Shown one piece after another: positions 8,208 to 13,358 of a DNA stretch of 13,432 nt. The notes below the pieces were generated by a model that saw only the letters and a program-made list of their open reading frames with translations, did no database searches and was not told the DNA's origin. The stretch's first letter is position 1. Every line of letters begins with the position of its first letter. The position numbers were made by a program, and so were the translations under genes. Source of the stretch: Erythrobacteraceae bacterium CCH12-C2 (GTDB lineage: Bacteria; Pseudomonadota; Alphaproteobacteria; Sphingomonadales; Sphingomonadaceae); the NCBI GenBank assembly GCA_001556995.1, contig LSKF01000087.1, forward strand, positions 1 through 13,432. The letters run 5' to 3'.

Positions 8208-8500
8208 TCAGTCGCCCTGAAGATTGAATTATGCTGGGACGCTTTCCGACCCAGACCCGGTCAATCCGGTGTGGTGCTGAGAGCGACAGCTTACGTCGAC
8301 ACCGGTCATTGCAAGATCATTCATCCATTCGGTAGCGGTCGCCTTAATTGCTGCCGTTCAAATGCATTTACCGAGAACCCTGAATGCGGCCGTCTGTTCA
8401 GTTCGACATTTCCGACATACGTTGGCCAGTGACGGGGGCTATTCGCTGCCTTCGCTCAGGAAGATGCTAGTAGAAGGCTTGGATTTTGGAGGGCGCAGTG
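8208..8500. other. Intergenic stretch, no gene recognised
   Basis: About 290 bases between the recombinase and the ssb fragment. A plus-strand open frame from 7695 ends here but is the antisense of the recombinase. No known RNA or repeat is recognised. The right end carries GGAGGG (8488-8493), a good ribosome-binding site for the short start-like segment at 8501/8505. Confidence 0.4.
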
Positions 8501-8504
8501 ATGG

Positions 8505-8548
8505 ATGACGACGCGCAACATTTTGTCAGTTGCATTGCCGCTGGGGTT
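8505..8548 (+). pseudogene. Possible 5' remnant of a secreted or membrane protein gene
   Basis: From the ATG at 8505 the plus strand reads MTTRNILSVALPLGLAV, a basic start plus hydrophobic core like a signal peptide or membrane anchor. GGAGGG lies 11 nt upstream (7 nt from the alternative ATG at 8501). From about 8549 the same frame becomes the antisense of the ssb gene, so the natural continuation is missing. The long open frame that results (to 9128) is a chimera and is not annotated as a gene. It could be chance. Confidence 0.35.
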
Positions 8549-8843
8549 AGCGGTCATTGCCTTCGGCGTCTTGCCAGCGCGAGTAGCGGATGCGGCCCGT
8601 CACAGCGAGCTGGTCGCCCTTGGCCTTGTGCTGGCGCAGCGGGAGCCCGAGGCCGTTGAAGACGGTGACCTTGTGGAATTCGGCATCCTTGAGCGGGTAG
8701 CCCGTCTCGGGGTCCTTCTGGACCTTTCCATCGCGGATGACGGGACGTTCGGTCACGAGGATGAGTTCGGTGATGCGGGTGTCGCTGCGATCGCGGGCAA
8801 CGGGATCCTTGGCGAGACGGCCGACGAGGTTGACGATGTTCAT
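8547..8843 (-). pseudogene. ssb: Single-stranded DNA-binding protein (SSB), 3'-truncated
   Basis: SSB proteins coat single-stranded DNA during replication, repair and conjugation. The ATG at 8843 has an excellent ribosome-binding site (AAGGAGG, 8 nt spacing) and gives the classical start 'MNIVNLVGRLAKDP'. The OB-fold then runs through 'ELILVTERPVIRDGKVQKDP', 'EFHKVTVFNGLG' and 'GDQLAVTGRIRYSRWQDAEG'. The frame stops after 98 residues at GNDR. Relatives, as I recall them, continue with 'RYGCEI...' to complete the last strand and then a tail. The cut coincides with the start-like segment on the other strand at 8505-8548, so it looks like a recombination join and not a natural end. Whether the shortened protein still binds DNA is unknown. 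A frame extending further upstream to 8996 is rejected in favour of the strong start. Confidence 0.8.
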
Positions 8844-8916
8844 TGCAAGAGCCTCCTTGGTGCCGACGGCTCGTCCGCCGGTGCCCTTATCGAGCCTCGG
8901 CGGGAGAGCTGGGACA

Positions 8917-8982
8917 CCGCGCGCCTTCGCGCGCGGGAAACCTCGGAAATCGAGGTGGTGCGGGCAGCCCGGCTTGCCGGGC
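8917..8982 (-). repeat. Three successive hairpins upstream of ssb
   Basis: CCGCGCGC/GCGCGCGG (8917-8924 with 8929-8936, 4-nt loop), CCTCG/CGAGG (8941-8945 with 8951-8955, 5-nt loop) and GCCCGGC/GCCGGGC (8967-8973 with 8976-8982, 2-nt loop) lie in a row 74 to 139 nt upstream of the ssb ATG. All stems are perfect. They could fold in a long ssb leader RNA, end transcripts arriving from the toxin operon, or fold as single-stranded DNA. None is followed by a U-run on the minus strand. Confidence 0.6.
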
Positions 8983-9312
8983 AACACGGCTCGCATTTCT
9001 GCAGGTTGGCCCTAAGCTCGACCAGAGAGGCAGGGGCACTGGGCGGCGGACGTGCTGTTGGCACAGGGGCTGATTGCGTGCCTGGACATCAACCTCGCCG
9101 CGTCTTGGCTTGCTGTTATCAAGGATGATCGCATGTTTGATCGTCCGTCCTCGCCGATTTCGGTGTGCGAATAGTCCCTTGGCGGCAGTCGTCCGGAACA
9201 CCTGACCTTGGCTATCTGGTGTGCCGATCCGCAAGGTTGGCGCCACTGGCCTGGCGTTGATGCACAATCGGACAAGGCCCCAAGGGGGCTGCCTGTTTGC
9301 ACGTTGCGCCAA
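8983..9312. other. Non-coding stretch carrying a degenerate copy of the DUF736 leader
   Basis: This stretch between the PemK-like gene and the ssb leader shows no convincing gene. A 141-residue minus-strand frame crosses it, but its composition is like noise and it runs through the hairpins. GTCCGGAACACCT at 9191-9203 and CAAGGCCCCAAGGGG at 9274-9288 also occur, in the same order and at nearly the same distance, in the DUF736 leader (11681-11693 and 11768-11782). Confidence 0.5.
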
Positions 9313-9717
9313 TCAATCCCGATCGACGGGAGCTGTTCTCCAGGCTGCTATGGCATCGATGATCTTTGCCGTGAACCGCGGTGGGAGTCGTCCGGCAATG
9401 TACCCGGGCTGCTTCATAAGGGGCCTGATGTCGAACCCGGGCCAGGTGAACCGGTTGAATTCCGAAACGACGATGGCGCTACCGCGAGCAAGGCCAGCTG
9501 CGCGCGCAATCTCATCGGGGATCACGATGGCGTTCTTGCGCCCCTCGCCCTTGGTCGTGATCGCGGCGACCAGATAGCGTGACCCCTCCACACCCACGAC
9601 GACGACAAAGCGTTCCTTGACGCCCTCATCGCGGCCTTGGCGCTGCTCTTCCTCGAAGAGGTAGACGTATCGGAGGATATGGCCTGCGGCGGGGCGGTCA
9701 GTCTTCCCAGCGGTCAT
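9313..9717 (-). CDS. PemK-like toxin of a type II toxin-antitoxin pair
   Basis: This is the probable toxin partner of the Phd-like gene just upstream. MazF/PemK toxins are mRNA endonucleases with an SH3-like barrel. The protein resembles the divergent PemK-like subgroup found in alphaproteobacteria: a start region 'AGHILRYVYLFEEEQRQGR', then 'GVKERFVVVVGV' (strand with conserved basic residue), 'YLVAAITTKGE', 'AIVIPDEI' and 'VSEFNRFTWPGFDIRPL'. From the ATG at 9717 it has 134 residues and overlaps the end of the antitoxin gene by 20 nt. An earlier ATG at 9747 would give 144 residues and a 50-nt overlap. Neither has a strong ribosome-binding site, which fits coupled translation. No signal peptide is present. 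The family call comes from motif memory, and catalytic residues are not confirmed. Confidence 0.7.
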   Translation of the reverse strand: MTAGKTDRPAAGHILRYVYLFEEEQRQGRDEGVKERFVVVVGVEGSRYLVAAITTKGEGRKNAIVIPDEIARAAGLARGSAIVVSEFNRFTWPGFDIRPLMKQPGYIAGRLPPRFTAKIIDAIAAWRTAPVDRD

Positions 9718-10000
9718 TGGCGAGTTCGCTTTCCGAGGGCCGTGCATTGGCGAAAGCTTGGCGGTCGGCTTCGGTCATGTCGGACGAAGCGACAGCTTTG
9801 ATATTCATGTGATCTGCGATCATACCGCGCGCCGCCTGTTCAAGATGGCGGAAATATTCGCTATCTGCGATCACATGCCGCTCGCGGCCATGGCTGGTGA
9901 GGACGACCGGCTGTTTGGTTGCAAGGTCGAGGAACTCGCCGGTGTTGTTGTGAAACCGGGTCAGGGGAACCCTGGGGTGCTCATTCGCCGCCGCTGGCAT
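9698..10000 (-). CDS. Phd/YefM-like antitoxin
   Basis: This 100-residue protein should neutralise the adjacent PemK-like toxin and repress its own promoter. The N-terminal half resembles the Phd/YefM DNA-binding fold: 'VPLTRFHNNTGEFLDLATKQ' followed by 'PVVLTSHGRERHVIADSEYF'. The C-terminal half is charged and probably disordered until it binds the toxin. The start at 10000 is set by a strong ribosome-binding site (AGGAGAT, about 7 nt upstream); an in-frame ATG at 10033 lies in the promoter repeats and is rejected. The gene comes first, overlaps the toxin gene by 20 nt, and has a repeated operator-like sequence in front, all typical of type II pairs. Pairing Phd-like with PemK-like is a mixed combination that is known but less usual than Phd-Doc. 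Confidence 0.82.
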   Translation of the reverse strand: MPAAANEHPRVPLTRFHNNTGEFLDLATKQPVVLTSHGRERHVIADSEYFRHLEQAARGMIADHMNIKAVASSDMTEADRQAFANARPSESELANDRWED

Positions 10001-10020
10001 GGTGGTATCTCCTCTTGGCA

Positions 10021-10051
10021 CCCAAAATAGCAATTATTACCAAAATAGCAA
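10021..10051 (-). promoter_or_regulatory. Promoter/operator of the Phd-PemK-like operon
   Basis: CCAAAATAGCAA occurs at 10022-10033 and again at 10040-10051, an 18-bp period. Read on the minus strand, the repeats supply TTGCTA (10051-10046) and TATTTT (10029-10024) with a 16-nt spacer, a usable -35/-10 pair. TAATAAT at 10039-10033 is an alternative -10. The stretch is strikingly AT-rich for this region. Tandem half-sites over the promoter fit co-operative autorepression by the antitoxin. Confidence 0.65.
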
Positions 10052-10076
10052 GATTTCTGTGGCGACGCTTGCCGCG

Positions 10077-10448
10077 CTAGCCGTCCACCTCTGTCGCCGG
10101 CAGCACCGGCAACAATGGGATGAGGCCCGCATCAATCGTAAAGCCCAGAGTCCTTGCGAGGCGGCAGGCTCGAGCGATTGACCCGTCTGGAACATCGAGC
10201 GCCTTTTCAATGTGGCCAAGGGTTTCGCCAGCGCCGGGCTCACAGACCGCATGAAGCTTGCCCGGTTCTGCGGTGATAGCAAAGGGCCAGGTCATCGCGA
10301 TACCGACAACCCTTTCATCGAGAATGAGCAGAGTATCGCCAGCAGCGATAGTCTCGTCGGTCTGCACGGCGTCGTAGGCATTGCCCGTCGAAGCGAACGC
10401 ATGGATCCGCCAGGCGCTGAAGGCGAAGCGCTCGCTATCGGTCAGCAT
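10077..10448 (-). CDS. Unknown protein, downstream partner of an overlapping pair
   Basis: I recognise no named domain in these 123 residues. The protein is soluble-looking, with no signal peptide or clear membrane span. Visible blocks are an N-terminal 'MLTDSERFAFSAWRIHAFAS', an acidic 'DAVQTDETIAAGDTLLIL' stretch, a 'VCEPGAGETLGHIEKALDVP' block and a C-terminus ending in EVDG. Its ATG lies inside the end of the upstream gene (overlap of 7 nt, ATGCTGA) with a good ribosome-binding site AAGGGGG 6 nt before it, so the two proteins are translated together. I have an impression of similar proteins on sphingomonad mobile elements, but cannot confirm it. The location, beside SSB, DUF736 and toxin-antitoxin genes, suggests an accessory role on a plasmid or ICE. 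Function unknown. Confidence 0.75.
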   Translation of the reverse strand: MLTDSERFAFSAWRIHAFASTGNAYDAVQTDETIAAGDTLLILDERVVGIAMTWPFAITAEPGKLHAVCEPGAGETLGHIEKALDVPDGSIARACRLARTLGFTIDAGLIPLLPVLPATEVDG

Positions 10449-10957
10449 GGCAGGCCCCCTTCAGAAAAGGCGCGCTGCGCCGCTTCCGGAAAGGCTGCGG
10501 TGAGGTTCCGGTGGAGCGGCCCGGAGGACGCCGGAAAGAATGCGCCGGTGCTGCTCGGACGTGTGATCCGCAGCGCGCTTGCGACGGCATCCACGACGAA
10601 ACCCGCAAGCTGATCGCTCGCCGTCAGTTTGCCGAATTCAGGCGGTGCAAACCCGGCCTGATGCCAGAAGGCGATGCCGGTCTCGAGGGTTTCGAGATAG
10701 CTGGCATGACTGCCATCGTCCCGGTCATTGTCGATGCTCGCCTCGACTGTCCAGTAGGTCCCGAAATCATGAGCGTTAGCCTTGAACCGCAGGGTGACGC
10801 CCGGAGGCGGAGGCCCAGCCACCGCGATCAGCGCAGCCCTGTAGAGCATTGCTTCCGCGGTATTCACGAGGTCGAAGTTCGGGGTGTGGCCGATCTGCGC
10901 GCAGTCTTCGTTCCACGGAGCCCCGCCAAGATCGAGAGTCCAGTTTGTCTGTGCCAT
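10442..10957 (-). CDS. Unknown protein, upstream partner of an overlapping pair
   Basis: A 171-residue protein of no recognised family. Its start is very well supported: AAAGGAGG stands 5 nt before the ATG at 10957. The N-terminus 'TNWTLDLGGAPWNEDCAQIG' is followed by 'VNTAEAMLYRAALIAVAGPP' and 'GVTLRFKANAHDFGTYWTVEASID', then 'YLETLETGIAFWHQAGFAPP'. It looks like a compact alpha/beta protein without signal peptide or membrane segments. The C-terminal 40 residues are less regular. The stop overlaps the next gene by 7 nt. The DUF736 terminator lies upstream, so this pair probably has its own promoter in the roughly 100 bases before it, though none was identified with confidence. Function unknown; a role in maintenance or transfer of a mobile element is only suggested by place. 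Confidence 0.8.
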   Translation of the reverse strand: MAQTNWTLDLGGAPWNEDCAQIGHTPNFDLVNTAEAMLYRAALIAVAGPPPPGVTLRFKANAHDFGTYWTVEASIDNDRDDGSHASYLETLETGIAFWHQAGFAPPEFGKLTASDQLAGFVVDAVASALRITRPSSTGAFFPASSGPLHRNLTAAFPEAAQRAFSEGGLPC

Positions 10958-11050
10958 TCAAGCCTCCTTTGCCTGAACGGCACCTCCCCCTTCCCTCTCG
11001 CAGGCAGAGTTTCTGCAGCAGGTCTGGTCAGCTTGAAAGCAGCGGGCAAA

Positions 11051-11092
11051 AGAAAAGGCCCGCCCGCGACAAATGCGCGGACGGGCCTTCTT
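11051..11092 (-). terminator. Intrinsic terminator of the DUF736 gene
   Basis: AAGGCCCG (11055-11062) pairs with CGGGCCTT (11082-11089). After one mismatch a further 5 bp (11064-11068 with 11076-11080) extend the stem. On the minus strand the hairpin is followed by TTTTCTTTT, a U-rich tail. It begins about 50 nt after the DUF736 stop at 11141. This is the clearest rho-independent terminator in the window. Confidence 0.8.
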
Positions 11093-11140
11093 GGTGTGAC
11101 CGGCGCGGGTCGCGGCACCGGTCACGGGGGCTGATGTCAA

Positions 11141-11647
11141 TCAGGCATCAACGCTTTCGCGCGCCTTGGTCTTGGCTGCAGGCTTGGGCGCGGTGCTCTC
11201 GCCGAGACCGTCGCCGCTGCTCGCGCCGGTGTCAACGCCGCGGTCGCTGGCCGGTTCGTCACCGGTCGCGGTGAGCGGCGGCAGGGCGCCTTCGCTCTCG
11301 CTGCCGAAGCCATCGAGCGTGGCCTTGGGCTTCGAACGCCGCCAGGCGACATTGAAGCTGCCGTCGTTCTGCTGGAACATGGCGACCGGGATCGGCGCCG
11401 AAAGGCTGGGATCGTCGATCTGGCCCGACAGGAAGCATTCACCGGTTTCGTTCGACGAGTATTCCCACAGCGCGCCGATCTTGACCCAGCTGCGGCGGTC
11501 CGCCGAGAGCGCCATGAGGTCGAACTTGGGTGCGCGCTCGTTGCTGGATTCGAAGGCCCGCAGGGCGACGGTCGCGCTGAAGGTCAGGGTGGTGATGCGG
11601 CCGATGTGAACGCCTTCTGCGTTGGCCTTGAGGGTGCCGATGTTCAT
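11141..11647 (-). CDS. DUF736 family protein
   Basis: DUF736 proteins are small and common on alphaproteobacterial plasmids and ICEs, often near conjugation or replication genes; their biochemical role is not established. The start 'MNIGTLKANAEGVHIGRITTLTF' and the block ending '...GQIDDPSLSAPIPVAMFQQN' followed by 'DGSFNVAWRR' cover the family domain (residues 1 to about 105). A charged, Ala/Gly/Pro-rich and probably disordered tail brings the total to 168 residues, longer than the roughly 100 of typical members. The ATG at 11647 is chosen because AGGAGA lies just upstream and the family N-terminus begins there; a longer frame back to 11746 reads through the leader hairpin. A terminator follows at 11051-11092, so the gene is probably monocistronic. 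The leader contains conserved-looking elements repeated at 9191-9288. Confidence 0.85.
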   Translation of the reverse strand: MNIGTLKANAEGVHIGRITTLTFSATVALRAFESSNERAPKFDLMALSADRRSWVKIGALWEYSSNETGECFLSGQIDDPSLSAPIPVAMFQQNDGSFNVAWRRSKPKATLDGFGSESEGALPPLTATGDEPASDRGVDTGASSGDGLGESTAPKPAAKTKARESVDA

Positions 11648-11680
11648 GTCGAAGTTCTCCTGATGCTGTCCGAACCCCTT

Positions 11681-11783
11681 GTCCGGAACACCTTCTCCCA
11701 TCCCCCCTCTCCTCCGGGCCCATGGCCCGGCCCGTGCGCCAGCCACCGCAGGCGCGCGTCAATCCGCAAGGCCCCAAGGGGCC
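11681..11783 (-). promoter_or_regulatory. Structured leader of DUF736, partly repeated elsewhere
   Basis: On the minus strand this leader holds a GGCCCC-AA-GGGGCC palindrome (11770-11783), a perfect 7-bp hairpin CCGGGCC/GGCCCGG (11714-11720 with 11724-11730), a long purine run (about 11692-11713) and then AGGTGTTCCGGAC (11693-11681), 34 nt before the start codon. The outer elements recur at 9274-9288 and 9191-9203. The leader of the gene at 10957 has a similar purine run followed by AGGTGCC. A shared regulatory leader is inferred. Confidence 0.45.
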
Positions 11784-11835
11784 GCCGCGTGCCGCTTCAT
11801 AAGATCTTGAGCGCATGCGAAGTGCCGGGAGCGCC

Positions 11836-12336
11836 TCAGCGCCAAGAATCGCGATTTTTCGGGAGCAGGCCGTGCTTGTCTTCGGCAACGACATTTGCCC
11901 CGCCGGTTTCGTTCCAGTGCCAAAGGACGAGGTTGTGCCCCGCGGCTTGCGTTGACTGGTAGATTAACCCGTCAAAGCCTGCCGCGATGAGCTGCTCGGC
12001 TGCTTGCTGGGTGGGCGAGAGCAGTTCTGCAAACTGCGGACCCCACCAGGGCTGACTCATGAGATCGTCTTCCAGAGCATGTTTTTTGCGCAAGTCTGCG
12101 TCAGCATAGTCAGCAATCATGCCGCCTGAGACCTGATAACGCACCAGCGTGATGGGAATGAAATCGAGAATTTGCTGATTGGCTTCTTTCACCGCCGTCA
12201 GCGGATCGAAAGACAGGTAGAGCGCAGGCCTGCCGCGCGCATTCCACCTGCCACCGTTCTTTGCTGCGCCTGCGCCGCTGGTGGGCATGGACGCCCACTC
12301 GGGCGTATGAGCCCGGTAACAGATCGCCGGTTCCAT
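11836..12336 (-). CDS. RES-domain toxin (NAD+-degrading) of a type II pair
   Basis: RES toxins of the MbcT/ParT kind deplete NAD+ or modify proteins using it, and stop growth unless neutralised. The 166 residues show the family pattern: an N-terminal 'YRAHTPEWA' with Arg8, the 'GGRWN' motif (28-32, Arg30), 'ALYLSFDPLTAVKEA' with Tyr40 and Glu51, and a C-terminal 'GFDGLIYQST' with Ser128. The conserved Arg, Glu and Ser that name the family are thus present. Length is normal and there is no signal peptide. The ATG at 12336 is 9 nt after the antitoxin stop, so the two share an mRNA. The ribosome-binding site is weak, which keeps toxin synthesis below that of the antitoxin. I am confident of the family; the exact NAD+ reaction is inferred. 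Confidence 0.9.
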   Translation of the reverse strand: MEPAICYRAHTPEWASMPTSGAGAAKNGGRWNARGRPALYLSFDPLTAVKEANQQILDFIPITLVRYQVSGGMIADYADADLRKKHALEDDLMSQPWWGPQFAELLSPTQQAAEQLIAAGFDGLIYQSTQAAGHNLVLWHWNETGGANVVAEDKHGLLPKNRDSWR

Positions 12337-12345
12337 CGTTTCAGT

Positions 12346-12702
12346 TTAGGCGTAGACGCCGTTATACACATTCTCGAGGTGCCCGTGGACCCAGGCGATA
12401 TTGCCGTCCTTGACGTGCTCCATTGCTGTCTTGGTGCCCATCGAGACGATCGGAGTGTACTTGAACCAGACCACGGCGCGTTCGAGCGATCCGGCAATTT
12501 CGGTGGCATGAGTTAAGAGGCGCACCAGCGGCAGCACGGCTTCGCGTCCTTTCTTGCCGAGCGGCTCGGCAGCCAGCGTGTTGCGGCTCACACCGACCAG
12601 CTCGGCCAGCTCGGAAACCGGAATGTGCAGCTGCTCGGCCAGCGCACGCGGATCAATCGATCCGCTGTCGGTCACCAATCGGTTCTGAGCTTTCGGTATC
12701 AT
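12346..12702 (-). CDS. MbcA/ParS/Xre-type antitoxin
   Basis: This protein is the antitoxin for the RES toxin encoded immediately downstream, and probably represses their operon. From the ATG at 12702 (118 residues) there is an Xre-like helix-turn-helix at about 17-45 ('DPRALAEQLHIPVSELAELV', then 'GVSRNTLA'). A helical middle follows, and then the C-terminal toxin-binding domain (DUF2384-like), about 72-118, ending 'HGHLENVYNGVYA'. In known complexes this tail inserts into the toxin active site. The start is decided by AGGAGA 6-7 nt before 12702; a longer frame from 12741 begins in the operator region and is rejected. The order antitoxin-toxin with a 9-nt gap is the standard Xre-RES layout. 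A palindrome lies just upstream. Confidence 0.88.
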   Translation of the reverse strand: MIPKAQNRLVTDSGSIDPRALAEQLHIPVSELAELVGVSRNTLAAEPLGKKGREAVLPLVRLLTHATEIAGSLERAVVWFKYTPIVSMGTKTAMEHVKDGNIAWVHGHLENVYNGVYA

Positions 12703-12720
12703 CAAATGTCTCCTTGACTC

Positions 12721-12754
12721 CATATAGTGCATTGCTTGCACAAAATCCAGTCAA
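12721..12754 (-). promoter_or_regulatory. Promoter/operator region of the Xre-RES operon
   Basis: GTGCA-TTGCT-TGCAC (12727-12741) is an inverted repeat with 5-bp arms, 25-39 nt upstream of the antitoxin ATG. On the minus strand TATATG (12726-12721) resembles a -10 box, and TTGACT (12754-12749) a -35 box. The 22-nt gap between them is too long for a normal sigma-70 promoter, so the pair may not be used together. The palindrome is a plausible binding site for the Xre-like antitoxin. Confidence 0.4.
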
Positions 12755-12777
12755 CCTGCTTCAGCATTGGCCGTACC

Positions 12778-13128
12778 CTATACTTCATGCCCGCGCGACT
12801 TTGTCATCTGTGCGAGGCGCGCCATGAAGGCTTTGGCATCGAGCTGATTGGGTCCATCGCGTGTGGCGAGGCAGGCCATCCGGTCGATCTCAAGCTGAGC
12901 GGCCAGACTTGCTTCGATATGGCAATAAGGCTCCAACACGCGGATTGCGTCAACCGCGCGGGGCAGCTCGCCGAATGCGGTTCCGACCCATACGAGTTCG
13001 ATCTCCTCTCCGTCTTCGTCAGGGGCGTTCAGAACCTGTGCGAAATAGGTCTGAAGCGGGCGGTCCCAGCCAACATAGGCACTTGCCGCCGCAATCCCGT
13101 CACGAAGCGGTACTTTGTGCCTGCTCAT
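12778..13128 (-). CDS. Small conserved-looking protein of unknown function
   Basis: A 116-residue protein without a recognised domain. It starts 'MSRHKVPLRDGIAAASAYVG' and continues 'WDRPLQTYFAQVLN', an acidic 'APDEDGEEIELVWVG' and 'TAFGELPRAVDAIRVLEPYC', then 'AAQLEIDRMACLATRDGPNQ'. The ordered pattern of aromatic, acidic and helical blocks and a good ribosome-binding site (GGGGAGG about 10 nt before the ATG at 13128) support a real gene. It is soluble, with no signal peptide. I have a sense of having met such proteins on alphaproteobacterial plasmids and ICEs, but no name can be given. It sits 75 nt upstream of the Xre-RES pair on the same strand and could be co-transcribed with it or end before its promoter. 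Confidence 0.75.
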   Translation of the reverse strand: MSRHKVPLRDGIAAASAYVGWDRPLQTYFAQVLNAPDEDGEEIELVWVGTAFGELPRAVDAIRVLEPYCHIEASLAAQLEIDRMACLATRDGPNQLDAKAFMARLAQMTKSRGHEV

Positions 13129-13201
13129 GCGCTCGTTACCTCCCCACCATTTACCGGGCTGATGCCCCGCGGCGCAGTGACATGTCCGCCCCTGACGCTG
13201 A

Positions 13202-13339
13202 TCAGTAATCCTCTGGCCGCATCAGCGTGATGACCCTGCGCGTGATGGCAGGATTGGCCGGATCCTCTGACCCGAACGCCAGTTCGGTGTCGTAATAGAT
13301 CCTATGCAGGCCGGATCGGCTATGCCGTTGTTCCGTCAA
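13202..13339 (-). pseudogene. Probable C-terminal remnant of a small gene next to an IS
   Basis: The minus strand ends a frame at 13202 with 'IYYDTELAFGSEDPANPAI' and then 'TRRVITLMRPEDY', which reads like real protein. No ATG opens the frame: the nearest candidate is a TTG at 13339 without ribosome-binding site (45 residues), and a TAG stop lies 7 codons further up, near the start codon of a plus-strand transposase. The probable reading is a gene whose 5' part was lost when the IS110-type element inserted; a complete tiny gene is the alternative. Function unknown. Confidence 0.45.
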
Positions 13340-13358
13340 ACCCCACGGAGAACGCTAC

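Noticed and set aside
7695..8432. 245-residue open frame on the plus strand
   Set aside because: It is antisense to the tyrosine recombinase, whose catalytic residues are all present; no family resemblance.
8505..9128. 207-residue plus-strand frame starting with a signal-peptide-like segment
   Set aside because: After about 15 codons it is simply antisense of ssb and its leader, so only the short 5' segment is kept as a possible remnant.
8887..9312. 141-residue minus-strand frame between the toxin gene and ssb
   Set aside because: It has no ribosome-binding site, noise-like composition, runs through three hairpins, and overlaps the repeated leader.
10511..11134. 207-residue plus-strand frame
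   Set aside because: It is antisense to a well-initiated gene and reads through the DUF736 terminator.
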